From: Streptomyces sp. C10-9-1
GTDB taxonomy: Bacteria; Actinomycetota; Actinomycetes; Streptomycetales; Streptomycetaceae
NCBI RefSeq assembly: GCF_024497955.1
Contig: NZ_JANHKP010000017.1
Location: 1-64,000 of the forward strand
Direction: 5' to 3'
Length of the DNA: 64,000 nt
Position numbers and translations under genes: made by a program. Below, piece after piece: positions 19,335 to 28,223 of this stretch. The notes beneath the pieces are model-generated. The model saw only the letters and a program-made list of their open reading frames with translations. It ran no database searches and was not told where the DNA came from. Position 1 is the stretch's first letter. The number at the start of each line of letters is the position of its first letter.

Positions 19335-20543
19335 GTGGCAGCACCGCAGAACTACCTCGCAGTCATCAAGGTCATCGGTGTCGGCGGCGGTGGTGTCAAT
19401 GCCATCAACCGGATGATCGAGGTCGGTCTCAAGGGCGTCGAGTTCATCGCGATCAACACCGACGCGCAAGCGCTGTTGATGAGCGACGCCGACGTCAAGC
19501 TCGACGTCGGCCGCGAACTCACCCGCGGCCTCGGCGCCGGAGCCAACCCGGCGGTCGGCCGGAAGGCGGCAGAGGACCACCGCGAGGAGATCGAGGAGGT
19601 TCTCAAGGGAGCCGACATGGTCTTCGTCACCGCCGGTGAGGGCGGTGGAACGGGCACCGGCGGCGCTCCCGTCGTCGCCAACATCGCCCGCTCGCTCGGC
19701 GCCCTGACCATCGGCGTCGTGACGCGCCCCTTCACCTTCGAGGGCCGCCGGCGGGCGAACCAGGCGGAGGACGGCATCGCCGAGCTCCGCGAGGAGGTCG
19801 ACACCCTCATCGTCATCCCCAACGACCGGCTGCTGTCCATCTCGGACCGGCAGGTGAGCGTGCTGGACGCCTTCAAGTCGGCGGACCAGGTCCTGCTCTC
19901 GGGCGTCCAGGGCATCACCGACCTCATCACCACCCCCGGCCTGATCAACCTCGACTTCGCGGACGTCAAGTCCGTGATGTCCGAGGCGGGGTCCGCCCTG
20001 ATGGGCATCGGCTCCGCCCGCGGCGACGACCGCGCGGTGGCCGCGGCGGAGATGGCGATCTCCTCGCCGCTGCTGGAGGCGTCCATCGACGGCGCCCGCG
20101 GGGTGCTCCTGTCGATCTCCGGCGGCAGCGACCTGGGCCTGTTCGAGATCAACGAGGCCGCCCAGCTCGTCAGCGAGGCGGCCCACCCCGAGGCGAACAT
20201 CATCTTCGGCGCCGTGATCGACGACGCGCTCGGCGACGAGGTGCGGGTCACCGTGATCGCGGCCGGCTTCGACGGGGGCCAGCCCCCGGCGCGGCGCGAG
20301 AACGTGATCGGCTCCGCCTCCGCCAAGCGCGAGGAGGCGGCCCCGGCCCCGGCGCGCAGCGAGACGGCCCGCCCGGCGGGCGGCCTCGGCACCGTGCCCG
20401 TCCGCGAGGAGCCGCCGGCCCCGGCCGAGCCCGCTCCCGTCGCCGGCGACACCGCCCCGGCCCCGGCCCCGCCGCAGGTCCCCTCCGCCCGTCCGTACGA
20501 CACCCAGGCCGAGGAACTGGACGTCCCGGACTTCCTGAAGTGA
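19335..20543 (+). CDS. ftsZ: tubulin-like division protein FtsZ
   Basis: 402-aa GTPase that forms the Z-ring and, in sporulating aerial hyphae, Z-ladders. The tubulin signature GGGTGTGG is at 103-110; VIGVGGGGVNAINRM and NTDAQAL form the rest of the nucleotide site, and the T7 loop (NLDFADVKSVM) is intact. A disordered Pro/Ala-rich linker (about 318-390) leads to the C-terminal peptide LDVPDFLK, the docking site for partners such as SepF and FtsW. The GTG start at 19335 follows a GAGAGG. Its stop overlaps pgeF by 4 bp. Confidence 0.98.
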   Translation: MAAPQNYLAVIKVIGVGGGGVNAINRMIEVGLKGVEFIAINTDAQALLMSDADVKLDVGRELTRGLGAGANPAVGRKAAEDHREEIEEVLKGADMVFVTAGEGGGTGTGGAPVVANIARSLGALTIGVVTRPFTFEGRRRANQAEDGIAELREEVDTLIVIPNDRLLSISDRQVSVLDAFKSADQVLLSGVQGITDLITTPGLINLDFADVKSVMSEAGSALMGIGSARGDDRAVAAAEMAISSPLLEASIDGARGVLLSISGGSDLGLFEINEAAQLVSEAAHPEANIIFGAVIDDALGDEVRVTVIAAGFDGGQPPARRENVIGSASAKREEAAPAPARSETARPAGGLGTVPVREEPPAPAEPAPVAGDTAPAPAPPQVPSARPYDTQAEELDVPDFLK

Positions 20544-21292
20544 CCGTGCAACACGACGTCATAGACGAGAGCGGCGCGCACTTCGCCTTCACCGACCGGT
20601 GGGGCGGGGTGAGCGCCGCTCCGTACGAGCGGCTCAACCTCGGCGGCGCCGTCGGCGACGACCCCGCGGCCGTACGGGAGAACCGGTCCATCGCCGCCGG
20701 GGCCCTGGGCCTGGACGCGGACCGGGTCGTCTGGATGAACCAGGTCCACGGCAGGGACGTCGCCGTCGTCGACGGGCCCTGGGCGCAGGGGCCGGTCCCC
20801 GCCGTCGACGCGCTGGTCACCGCCCGGCGCGGACTGGCGCTCGCGGTGCTCACCGCCGACTGCACCCCCGTGCTGCTGGTCGACCCCGGGGCCGGGGTGG
20901 TCGGCGCGGCCCATGCCGGGCGGCCCGGCACGGTCGCCGGGATCGTGCCGGCGACCGTGGCGGCGATGCGCTCGCTCGGAGCCGAACCGGAACGCATCAT
21001 CGCCCGAACCGGACCGGCCGTATGCGGTCGCTGCTACGAGGTTCCCGAGCAGATGCGGTCCGATGTGGCCGAAGCGGAACCGGCTGCCTGGTCCGAGACC
21101 AGCTGGGGGACACCGGCCGTGGACGTCACCGCCGCGGTCCACGCACAACTGGCCGCGCTCGGTGTCACGGACCGGGCCGCCTCGCCGGTCTGCACCCTGG
21201 AGTCGGGGGACCACTACTCGTACCGGCGCGACCGCACGACCGGGCGGCTCGCCGGATACGTCTGGCTCGACGAGGACCGGGGGGAGCGATGA
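20540..21292 (+). CDS. pgeF: peptidoglycan editing factor PgeF (YlmD/YfiH family)
   Basis: 250-aa member of the multicopper-polyphenol-oxidase-like (DUF152) family. Metal/active-site residues are present as H70 (NQVHG), C108 (TADCTP) and H125 (AAHAG). In E. coli the homologue removes wrongly incorporated L-Ser-containing precursors from peptidoglycan synthesis; purine nucleoside activities are also reported for the family. The GTG overlaps the ftsZ stop, and the TGA overlaps ylmE. Confidence 0.9.
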   Translation: MTVQHDVIDESGAHFAFTDRWGGVSAAPYERLNLGGAVGDDPAAVRENRSIAAGALGLDADRVVWMNQVHGRDVAVVDGPWAQGPVPAVDALVTARRGLALAVLTADCTPVLLVDPGAGVVGAAHAGRPGTVAGIVPATVAAMRSLGAEPERIIARTGPAVCGRCYEVPEQMRSDVAEAEPAAWSETSWGTPAVDVTAAVHAQLAALGVTDRAASPVCTLESGDHYSYRRDRTTGRLAGYVWLDEDRGER

Positions 21293-22008
21293 CGGACGAC
21301 CGCAGGGCCGAGCTCGCGGCCAACCTGGCGGGCGTCCAGGAGCGGATCGCCGCCGCCTGCGCCGCGGCCGGCCGTCCGCGGGAGGAGGTGACCCTGATCG
21401 TGGTCACCAAGACCTACCCGGCCTCCGACGTGCGCATCCTCCACGGGCTCGGCGTCCGCCACGTGGCGGAGAACCGCGACCAGGACGCGGCGCCCAAGGC
21501 CGCCGCCTGCGCGGACCTGGACATCCACTGGCATTTCGTCGGCCAGTTGCAGACCAACAAGGTCCGTTCCGTTGCGGGTTATGCCGATACGGTGCAGTCC
21601 GTCGACCGGCTCCGGCTGGTGACCGCCCTGTCCAAGGCCGCCGTGCGCGCCGGGCGGGAGATCACCTGCCTGGTGCAGGTCGCGCTGGACGCCGAGTCGG
21701 GCCAGGGGGAGCGGGGCGGTGTCGCGCCCGACGGCGTGGCGGAGTTGGCCGACGCGGTGGCCGGCTCCCCGGGGCTCCGACTCGGCGGGCTGATGACCGT
21801 CGCGCCGCTGCGGGGTCCCTACGCGGGACGGCAACAGGCCGCGTTCGAGCGTCTGATGGAATCGTCGTCCCGCCTGCGCGCCGACCATCCGGCTGCGAAC
21901 ATGGTGTCGGCGGGGATGAGTGCGGACCTCGAACAGGCCGTGGCGGCGGGTGCGACACATGTACGCGTCGGCACCGCGGTACTCGGAGTCCGCCCGAGGC
22001 TCGGGTAA
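21289..22008 (+). CDS. PLP-homeostasis protein (YggS/YlmE family)
   Basis: 239-aa single-domain PLP-binding TIM-barrel protein of the YggS/PLPBP family. The PLP Schiff-base lysine is K41 in IVVTKTYP. The usual GENRVQE motif appears here as AENRDQDA, and the phosphate-binding SAGMSADLEQAV and GATHVRVGTAVLG are conserved. These proteins buffer free PLP and affect amino-acid pools. ATGA overlap with pgeF. Like its neighbours it is regularly carried between ftsZ and sepF. Confidence 0.92.
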   Translation: MTDDRRAELAANLAGVQERIAAACAAAGRPREEVTLIVVTKTYPASDVRILHGLGVRHVAENRDQDAAPKAAACADLDIHWHFVGQLQTNKVRSVAGYADTVQSVDRLRLVTALSKAAVRAGREITCLVQVALDAESGQGERGGVAPDGVAELADAVAGSPGLRLGGLMTVAPLRGPYAGRQQAAFERLMESSSRLRADHPAANMVSAGMSADLEQAVAAGATHVRVGTAVLGVRPRLG

Positions 22009-22132
22009 CGTCGCGAAGCAAGTCGGACCACAGTAGAAAATATGGTCATTACCGCTGAGAGGCGGGCAGACCCCGTGGATTCGGGCACTTGGTGACGAAT
22101 GCCGATCCACCACAGAGCGGAGGACTCAGAGA
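22009..22132 (+). promoter_or_regulatory. ylmE-sepF gap with possible promoter
   Basis: This 124-bp gap contains a short AT-rich stretch (about 22032-22050, TAGAAAATATGG) that could hold a -10 element for sepF, but I see no convincing -35. GGAGG at about 22119-22123 is the sepF ribosome binding site. Confidence 0.3.
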
Positions 22133-22738
22133 ATGGCCGGCGCTATGCGCAAGATGGCGGTCTACCTCGGCCTCGTGGAGGACGATGGGTACGACGGCCG
22201 GGGCTTCGACCCCGATGACGACTTCGAACCCGAGCCCGAGCCGGAGCGCGAGCACCGGCGGCACGCGCCCCCGCAGCAGGTCGAGCGGGAGGAGCCCGTC
22301 CGGGCCGCCGCCCCGCCGCCGCCCCGTGAGCCGGTCTCCCTCCCTGTCGAGAACCCCCGCCCCGCGCGCATCGCCCCCGTGGCATCCATCACACCCGACC
22401 GCCCGAGCCTGGAGAAGAACGCACCGGTGATCATGCCCAAGGTCGTGTCCGAGCGGGAGCCCTACCGCATCACCACGTTGCACCCGCGGACCTACAACGA
22501 GGCCCGTACCATCGGGGAACACTTCCGCGAGGGCACGCCTGTGATCATGAACCTCACGGAGATGGACGACACCGATGCGAAGCGACTTGTCGACTTTGCC
22601 GCGGGGCTCGTCTTCGGTCTGCATGGCAGCATTGAACGCGTGACGCAGAAGGTGTTCCTGTTGTCGCCTGCTAACGTCGATGTCACGGCTGAGGACAAGG
22701 CCCGCATCGCTGAGGGCGGATTCTTCAACCAGAGCTGA
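22133..22738 (+). CDS. sepF: cell division protein SepF
   Basis: 201-aa FtsZ membrane anchor. It begins with an amphipathic segment (MAGAMRKMAVYLGLVEDD) that binds membrane, followed by an acidic/Pro-rich linker (about 20-105). The globular SepF domain (about 108-195, YRITTLHPRTYNEARTIGEHF through VFLLSP) binds the FtsZ C-terminus. The ATG at 22133 has GGAGG 9 nt upstream. Streptomyces usually encodes extra SepF-like paralogues elsewhere; this is the dcw-linked one. Confidence 0.95.
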   Translation: MAGAMRKMAVYLGLVEDDGYDGRGFDPDDDFEPEPEPEREHRRHAPPQQVEREEPVRAAAPPPPREPVSLPVENPRPARIAPVASITPDRPSLEKNAPVIMPKVVSEREPYRITTLHPRTYNEARTIGEHFREGTPVIMNLTEMDDTDAKRLVDFAAGLVFGLHGSIERVTQKVFLLSPANVDVTAEDKARIAEGGFFNQS

Positions 22739-22808
22739 GGAAAGACACCGGGAACGACCCGGCCGGAGGCGGCCGGCAACGAGAGACCAGGGGAGAGGGA
22801 AGCGCGGG

Positions 22809-23099
22809 ATGGGCGTCGCACTACAAGTGATCTACATCGCGCTGATGTGCTTCCTGGTCGTGCTGATCTTCCGGCTGGTCATGGACTACGTCTTCCAGTT
22901 CGCGCGTTCATGGCAGCCCGGCAAGGCGATGGTGGTCGTTCTGGAGGCCACCTACACTGTCACCGATCCACCGCTCAAGCTCCTTCGGCGGTTCATCCCG
23001 CCGTTGCGTCTCGGGGGCGTGGCACTCGACCTGTCCTTCTTCGTTCTGATGATCATCGTCTACATCCTGATCTCCGTCGTACGCGGCGTGGGGAGCTAG
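22809..23099 (+). CDS. YggT/YlmG family small membrane protein
   Basis: 96-aa protein with two hydrophobic helices (about 5-28 and 70-92) linked by a basic loop containing the family signature DPPLKLLRRFIPPLRLGGVALDLS. It is conserved between sepF and divIVA in actinobacteria and Firmicutes. Its role is unsettled; links to division and osmotic stress have been suggested. ATG 22809 follows GGGGAGAGGGA. Confidence 0.93.
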   Translation: MGVALQVIYIALMCFLVVLIFRLVMDYVFQFARSWQPGKAMVVVLEATYTVTDPPLKLLRRFIPPLRLGGVALDLSFFVLMIIVYILISVVRGVGS

Positions 23100-23154
23100 A
23101 TGTGAGCGATACGGTCCTGCCGACTGCCGACGACTACGTAGAGGTGAAGAAGAG

Positions 23155-24273
23155 ATGCCGCTGACCCCCGAGGACGTGCGGAACAAGCAGTTCACGACCG
23201 TCCGCCTTCGAGAAGGCTATGACGAGGACGAGGTCGATGCCTTCCTCGACGAGGTCGAAGGCGAACTGACCCGCCTGCTCCGCGAGAACGAGGACCTGCG
23301 CGCCAAGCTGGCGGCGGCGACCCGTGCGGCTGCCCAGAACCAGCAACAGCAGGGCATGCGCAAACCTCCGGAGCCCCAGGACGGGCGCGGCGGTCCCGGG
23401 GCTCCCGTCCCCGCCGCCATATCCGGACCGCCGCAGCAGCAGCAGCCTCCGCAGATGGGCCCGCCCCAGCTGCCGGGCGGCGCGCCCCAGCTGCCTGCCG
23501 GCCCCAGCCACGGCGGCCCCAGCCACGGCGGCCCCCAGGGCCCCGGCGGCGGCCCCATGGGCCCCGGTCCGATGCAGGGCGGCCCCATGGGCGGTCCGAT
23601 GGGCGGCCCCATGGGCGGTCACGGCGGCCCGCAGGGTCCCGGCCCGATGGGCGGCGGCCAGGGTCCCGGCGGCGACAGTGCCGCGCGGGTGCTCTCGCTG
23701 GCCCAGCAGACCGCCGACCAGGCGATCGCCGAGGCCCGCTCCGAGGCCAACAAGATCGTCGGCGAGGCCCGTTCGCGTGCCGAGGGCCTGGAGCGCGACG
23801 CCCGTGCCAAGGCCGACGCCCTGGAGCGGGACGCCCAGGAGAAGCACCGGGTGGCCATGGGCTCCCTGGAGTCCGCCCGCGCCACCCTGGAGCGCAAGGT
23901 CGAGGACCTTCGGGGCTTCGAGCGCGAGTACCGCACCCGCCTCAAGTCGTACCTGGAGTCGCAGCTGCGCCAGCTGGAGACCCAGTCCGACGACTCCCTC
24001 GCCCCGCCGCGGTCCCCCGCCGCCGCCTCGCTGCCGCCGTCCCCGGCGCCGTCGATGGCACCGGCCGGTGCGAGCGCCCCGTCGTACGGCGGCAACCAGC
24101 AGATGGGCGGCCACGGCGGCCCGTCGTCCTCCGGTCCGTCCTACGGCGGTCAGCAGCAGATGTCCCCGGCGATGACCCAGCCGATGGCACCGGTGCGGCC
24201 GCAGGCGCCGCAGCCGATGCAGCAGGCTCCCTCGCCGATGCGCGGTTTCCTGATCGACGAGGACGACAACTGA
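23155..24273 (+). CDS. divIVA: polar growth organiser DivIVA
   Basis: 372-aa coiled-coil protein that marks hyphal tips and branch sites and recruits wall synthesis there. The N-terminal lipid-binding DivIVA domain is clear (LTPEDVRNKQFTTVRLREGY, residues 3-22, then an acidic EDEVDAFLDEVE helix). A Gln/Pro then Gly/Pro/Met-rich linker (about 62-172) includes back-to-back PMGG and SHGG repeats. A second coiled coil follows at about 175-285, then a Gln/Pro/Gly-rich tail ending in FLIDEDDN. The long linker between coiled coils is the Streptomyces type. A strong terminator follows. Confidence 0.97.
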   Translation: MPLTPEDVRNKQFTTVRLREGYDEDEVDAFLDEVEGELTRLLRENEDLRAKLAAATRAAAQNQQQQGMRKPPEPQDGRGGPGAPVPAAISGPPQQQQPPQMGPPQLPGGAPQLPAGPSHGGPSHGGPQGPGGGPMGPGPMQGGPMGGPMGGPMGGHGGPQGPGPMGGGQGPGGDSAARVLSLAQQTADQAIAEARSEANKIVGEARSRAEGLERDARAKADALERDAQEKHRVAMGSLESARATLERKVEDLRGFEREYRTRLKSYLESQLRQLETQSDDSLAPPRSPAAASLPPSPAPSMAPAGASAPSYGGNQQMGGHGGPSSSGPSYGGQQQMSPAMTQPMAPVRPQAPQPMQQAPSPMRGFLIDEDDN

Positions 24274-24317
24274 CCGGCCCTGGCGCGCAGCGCGCGTAGA
24301 GCCGTCGGCAGACAGCG

Positions 24318-24357
24318 GGACCGGGCCCGGGGTGCACCAGCACCCCGGGCCCGGTCC
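24318..24357 (+). terminator. terminator after divIVA
   Basis: An 18-bp perfect stem (24318-24335 with 24340-24357) encloses the loop ACCA, followed by TTG. It lies 44 bp after the divIVA stop and ends the dcw transcript. Confidence 0.85.
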
Positions 24358-24368
24358 TTGTCACGTCA

Positions 24369-24430
24369 CCGCGGCCGTGTCCGCCGCACACCCGGTCCGC
24401 CGCACCCCGGCGCGGCGGACACGGCCGCGG
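24369..24430. repeat. 19-bp perfect inverted repeat between divIVA and ileS
   Basis: CCGCGGCCGTGTCCGCCGC (24369-24387) is exactly complementary to 24412-24430, with a 24-nt loop. It sits between two ordinary terminators in the convergent divIVA-ileS gap and could be a third bidirectional terminator. Confidence 0.75.
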
Positions 24431-24489
24431 AGCACCCGGCGAGGGGCGGACCGTCCCGCGCCGGGCGCCGGGCCGGGTGCCGAAACGTG

Positions 24490-24525
24490 CCGAGGGCCCG
24501 GACGCGGAGGCGTCCGGGCCCTCGG
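24490..24525 (-). terminator. terminator after ileS
   Basis: A 16-bp perfect stem (24490-24505 with 24510-24525) with a 4-nt loop lies 8 bp beyond the ileS stop on the minus strand. Confidence 0.8.
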
Positions 24526-24533
24526 GGAGCGGG

Positions 24534-27500
24534 TCAGGCCCTGCGGAGGCGGAAGACCAGGCCGAGGCCCTCGTCCCGGAACGGCGAGCCGAAGCCCTCG
24601 TCTCCGTCGCCGGTCGCGAAGTCGGTGGCCAGCACCTCGTCCGCGATCAGTTCCGCGTGCTCCGCCAGTGCGGAGGCGACCTCGGCATCCGTCGAGGTCC
24701 ACCGCAGCGCGATCCGGTCCGCCACGTCCAGACCGCTGTTCTTGCGGGCCTCCTGGATCAGGCGGATGGCGTCGCGCGCCAGGCCGGCACGGCGCAGCCC
24801 GGGCGTGATCTCCAGGTCGAGAGCGACCGTCGCGCCCGCGTCGGAGGCCACGGACCAGCCCTCGCGGGGCGTCTCCGTGATGATGACCTCCTCGGGGGAG
24901 AGCGCGATCGTCTCGCCGCCCACCTCCAGGCTCGCCTCCCCGGAGCGCAGTGCGAGCGCGAGCGCCGCGGCGTCCGCCGCCGCCACGGCCTTGGCGACCT
25001 CCTGCACACCCTTGCCGAAGCGCTTGCCCAGCGCCCGGAAGTTGGCCTTCGCGGTGGTGTCCGCCAGCGAGCCCCCGACCTCGGAGAGCGCGGCCAGCGA
25101 GGTGACGTTCAGCTCCTCGGTGATCTGCGCGCGCAGCTCCGGCGGGAGCGTCTCGAAGCCGGCCGCCGCCACCAGCGCCCGGGACAGGGGCTGGCGGGTC
25201 TTGACGCCCGACTCCGCCCGGGTGGCGCGCCCCAGTTCCACGAGCCGCCGCACCAGGGCCATCTGCCGGGAGAGGTCCGGGTCGACGGCACCGGGGTCCG
25301 CGGTCGGCCAGGCCGACAGGTGCACCGACTCCGGGGCGTCGGGTGCGACCGGGACGACCAGGTCCTGCCAGACGCGTTCGGTGATGAACGGGGTCACCGG
25401 GGCCATGAGCCGGGTCACGGTCTCCACCACGTCGTGCAGGGTGCGCAGGGCGGCCCGGTCGCCCTGCCAGAAGCGGCGGCGGGAGCGGCGCACGTACCAG
25501 TTCGACAGGTCGTCGACGAAGGCGGAGAGCAGCTTGCCCGCCCGCTGCGTGTCGTAGGACTCCATGGCCCGGGTGACCTGGTCCACCAGCGTGTGCAGTT
25601 CGCTCAGCAGCCAGCGGTCCAGGACGGTGCGCTCAGCCGGGGCGGGGTCGGCCTCCGACGGCGCCCAGCCCGCGGTGCGGGCGTACAGGGCCTGGAAGGC
25701 GACCGTGTTCCAGTAGGTGAGCAGCGTCTTGCGCACCACCTCCTGGATGGTGCTGTGGCCGACCCGGCGCGCCGCCCAGGGCGAGCCGCCGGCCGCCATG
25801 AACCAGCGGACCGCGTCGGCGCCGTGCTGGTCCATGAGCGGGATGGGCTGGAGGATGTTGCCCAGGTGCTTGGACATCTTCCGGCCGTCCTCGGCCAGGA
25901 TGTGGCCCAGGCAGACGACGTTCTCGTACGGCGACTTGTCGAAGACCAGGGTGCCGATGGCCATGAGGGTGTAGAACCAGCCGCGGGTCTGGTCGATGGC
26001 CTCCGAGATGAACTGCGCCGGGAAGCGCTTCTCGAACAGCTCCTTGTTCCTGTAGGGGTAGCCCCACTGCGCGAAGGGCATGGACCCGGCGTCGTACCAG
26101 CAGTCGATGACCTCGGGGACGCGGGTGGCCGTCCTCGCACACTGCGGGCAGTCGAAGGTGACCTCGTCGATGAACGGGCGGTGCGGGTCGAAGTCCGACA
26201 GGTCGCGGCCGGCCAGCCCGCCCAGCTCCGCGCGGGAGCCGACCACGGTCACGTGGTCGTCCTCGCAGCGCCAGACCGGTAGCGGCGTGCCCCAGTAGCG
26301 GTTGCGCGACAGCGCCCAGTCGATGTTGTTGTTCAGCCAGTCGCCGAAGCGGCCCTCCTTGACGGACTCCGGGAACCAGTTGGTCGCCCGGTTCTCCTCC
26401 AGGAGACGGTCCTTGACCGCGGTGGTGCGGATGTACCAGGACGGCTGCGCGTAGTACAGCAGCGCCGTGTGGCACCGCCAGCAGTGCGGGTAGCTGTGCT
26501 CGTAGGCGATGTGCCGGAACAGCAGGCCGCGGGCGTCCAGGTCCTCGGTGAGCGCCTCGTCGGCCTTCTTGAAGAACTGGCCGCCCACCAGGCCGACCGA
26601 TTCCTCGAAGGTGCCGTCCGCGCGGACGGGGTTCACCACGGGGAGCCCGTAGGACCGGCACACCTTGAGGTCGTCCTCACCGAAGGCGGGCGCCTGGTGC
26701 ACCAGGCCGGTGCCGTCCTCGGTGGTCACGTAGTCCGCGTTGACCACGAAGTGCGCCTTCTCGGGGAAGTCCACGAGCTCGAAGGGGCGCCGGTACTCCC
26801 AGCGCTCCATCTCCGCGCCCGTGAAGCTCTGCCCGGTGGCCTCCCAGCCCTCGCCGAGCGCCTTCTCCAGCAGCGGTTCGGCGACGAGCAGCCGCTCCCT
26901 GCCGTCGGTCGCCACCACGTAGGTCACGTCGGGGTGCGCGGCGACGGCGGTGTTGGACACCAGCGTCCACGGGGTGGTCGTCCACACGACGAGCGAGACC
27001 TCGCCGGCCAGCGGACCGGAGACCAGGGGGAAGCGCACGTAGACCGAGGGGTCGACCACGGTCTCGTAGCCCTGCGCCAGCTCGTGGTCGGACAGCCCGG
27101 TGCCGCAGCGCGGGCACCAGGGGGCGACCCGGTGGTCCTGGACCAGCAGGCCCTTGTCGAAGATCTGCTTCAGCGACCACCACACCGAGTCGATGTACTC
27201 GGGGTTCAGGGTCCAGTACGCCTCGTCGAGGTCGACCCAGTAGCCCATCCGCGTGGTGAGCTCGGCGAAGGCGTCGGTGTGCCGGGAGACGGAGGCCCGG
27301 CACTTCTCGTTGAACTCGGCGATCCCGTAGGCCTCGATGTCCTTCTTGCCGGAGAAGCCGAGCTCCTTCTCGACGGCCAGTTCCACGGGCAGGCCGTGGC
27401 AGTCCCAGCCCGCCTTGCGGGCCACGTGGTAGCCGCGCATGGTGCGGAAGCGGGGGAAGACGTCCTTGAAGACCCGGGCCTCGATGTGGTGGGCGCCGGG

Positions 27501-27671
27501 CATGCCGTTCGCGGTGGGCGGGCCCTCGTAGAAGACCCACTCGGGGCGTCCCTCGGACTGCTCCAGGCTCTTCGCGAAGATCTTGGCCTCGCGCCAGAAG
27601 CCGAGCACGGCGTGCTCCAGCGCGGGCAGGTCTACCTGGGCGGGTACCTGGCGGTACTGCGGCGGCGTCAT
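24534..27671 (-). CDS. ileS: isoleucyl-tRNA synthetase
   Basis: 1045-aa class I synthetase charging tRNA-Ile. The HIGH-equivalent is HHIE (61-64) in PPTANGMPGAHHIEARVF and KMSKS is KMSKH (598-602); this variant pair points to the eukaryote-like (type 2) IleRS, which is often less sensitive to mupirocin. The CP1 editing domain (including WTTTPWTLVSNTAVAAHPD) and zinc-binding Cys pairs (WCPRCGTG, CPQCARTA) are present. The ATG at 27671 has GGAGGAG upstream; a longer frame to 27728 would run into the T-box leader. Confidence 0.97.
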   Translation of the reverse strand: MTPPQYRQVPAQVDLPALEHAVLGFWREAKIFAKSLEQSEGRPEWVFYEGPPTANGMPGAHHIEARVFKDVFPRFRTMRGYHVARKAGWDCHGLPVELAVEKELGFSGKKDIEAYGIAEFNEKCRASVSRHTDAFAELTTRMGYWVDLDEAYWTLNPEYIDSVWWSLKQIFDKGLLVQDHRVAPWCPRCGTGLSDHELAQGYETVVDPSVYVRFPLVSGPLAGEVSLVVWTTTPWTLVSNTAVAAHPDVTYVVATDGRERLLVAEPLLEKALGEGWEATGQSFTGAEMERWEYRRPFELVDFPEKAHFVVNADYVTTEDGTGLVHQAPAFGEDDLKVCRSYGLPVVNPVRADGTFEESVGLVGGQFFKKADEALTEDLDARGLLFRHIAYEHSYPHCWRCHTALLYYAQPSWYIRTTAVKDRLLEENRATNWFPESVKEGRFGDWLNNNIDWALSRNRYWGTPLPVWRCEDDHVTVVGSRAELGGLAGRDLSDFDPHRPFIDEVTFDCPQCARTATRVPEVIDCWYDAGSMPFAQWGYPYRNKELFEKRFPAQFISEAIDQTRGWFYTLMAIGTLVFDKSPYENVVCLGHILAEDGRKMSKHLGNILQPIPLMDQHGADAVRWFMAAGGSPWAARRVGHSTIQEVVRKTLLTYWNTVAFQALYARTAGWAPSEADPAPAERTVLDRWLLSELHTLVDQVTRAMESYDTQRAGKLLSAFVDDLSNWYVRRSRRRFWQGDRAALRTLHDVVETVTRLMAPVTPFITERVWQDLVVPVAPDAPESVHLSAWPTADPGAVDPDLSRQMALVRRLVELGRATRAESGVKTRQPLSRALVAAAGFETLPPELRAQITEELNVTSLAALSEVGGSLADTTAKANFRALGKRFGKGVQEVAKAVAAADAAALALALRSGEASLEVGGETIALSPEEVIITETPREGWSVASDAGATVALDLEITPGLRRAGLARDAIRLIQEARKNSGLDVADRIALRWTSTDAEVASALAEHAELIADEVLATDFATGDGDEGFGSPFRDEGLGLVFRLRRA

Positions 27672-27939
27672 CGGTCTCCTCCGGCGGACTGTGCCTCTTC
27701 CGTCCGGAGGGACGAGAGCCGCATCCACTGCGCTCCCGCGGTACCACCCTCCTTGGCCCCGGACACCGCGGTCCCGGGCCCCCTCATTGGGGCAGCGACG
27801 CCGGTTCTACTCGCCTGCGGGCTTTCCTCCGGCGGCTCCGGGGTGATGCTTCACGTCGCGCTCGCCCCCGGGCTCGCACCGTCCCCGGGTCGCTCATGGC
27901 TGCGTACGACGCTACTCGTCCCCATCCACGCCTTTCGCT
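27672..27939 (-). promoter_or_regulatory. T-box leader of ileS (probably translational)
   Basis: Read on the minus strand, the leader has the T-box core AGGGTGGTACCGCGG (27750-27736), the GATGGGGACGAGTAG start typical of actinobacterial ileS leaders, and a candidate specifier ATC (27847-27845) in GAAGCATCACCCC, the Ile codon. Downstream, CCTCCGG (27710-27704) can pair with CCGGAGG (27684-27678), which contains the ileS Shine-Dalgarno. That suggests uncharged tRNA-Ile frees the ribosome binding site, as reported for actinobacterial T-boxes. TACACT (27951-27946) is the likely -10, giving a start near 27939. Confidence 0.88.
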
Positions 27940-28145
27940 GGGCCCAGTGTACGGGCCGCGGGGAGCGCGGGCCGCCCGGTTTTCCGCGGGGTGCCGCGGG
28001 CGCGGCGTTGGCCCGAATGCCGCACGCCGGTCTCCCGAGGGGGGCAGCCGCCCGCGGGGCGGATTACCGGGCGGGGAGCTGGGCACAACGCTGGAGGACG
28101 CGGAGCCCCGCCACCCGTACCCGGCCGATCCGGCGGCGTGCCCCG

Positions 28146-28174
28146 TTGCCGCCGGGCCGGTGTCGATTTATCGT
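28146..28174 (+). promoter_or_regulatory. candidate promoter of zinc-finger gene
   Basis: TTGCCG (28146-28151) and TATCGT (28169-28174) are 17 bp apart. Downstream, TCACA-AAA-TGTGA (28198-28210) forms a 13-bp perfect dyad ending 13 bp before the ATG. The rest of the 27940-28223 gap holds the divergent ileS promoter and nothing else I recognise. Confidence 0.5.
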
Positions 28175-28223
28175 CCCAGCACGATTCGCGAGCAAGATCA
28201 CAAAATGTGAAGGGGTCGCGGCC

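Noticed and set aside
26469..28223. open frame extending the zinc-finger gene upstream
   Set aside because: The extension is antisense to ileS and its T-box leader, and has no ribosome binding site.
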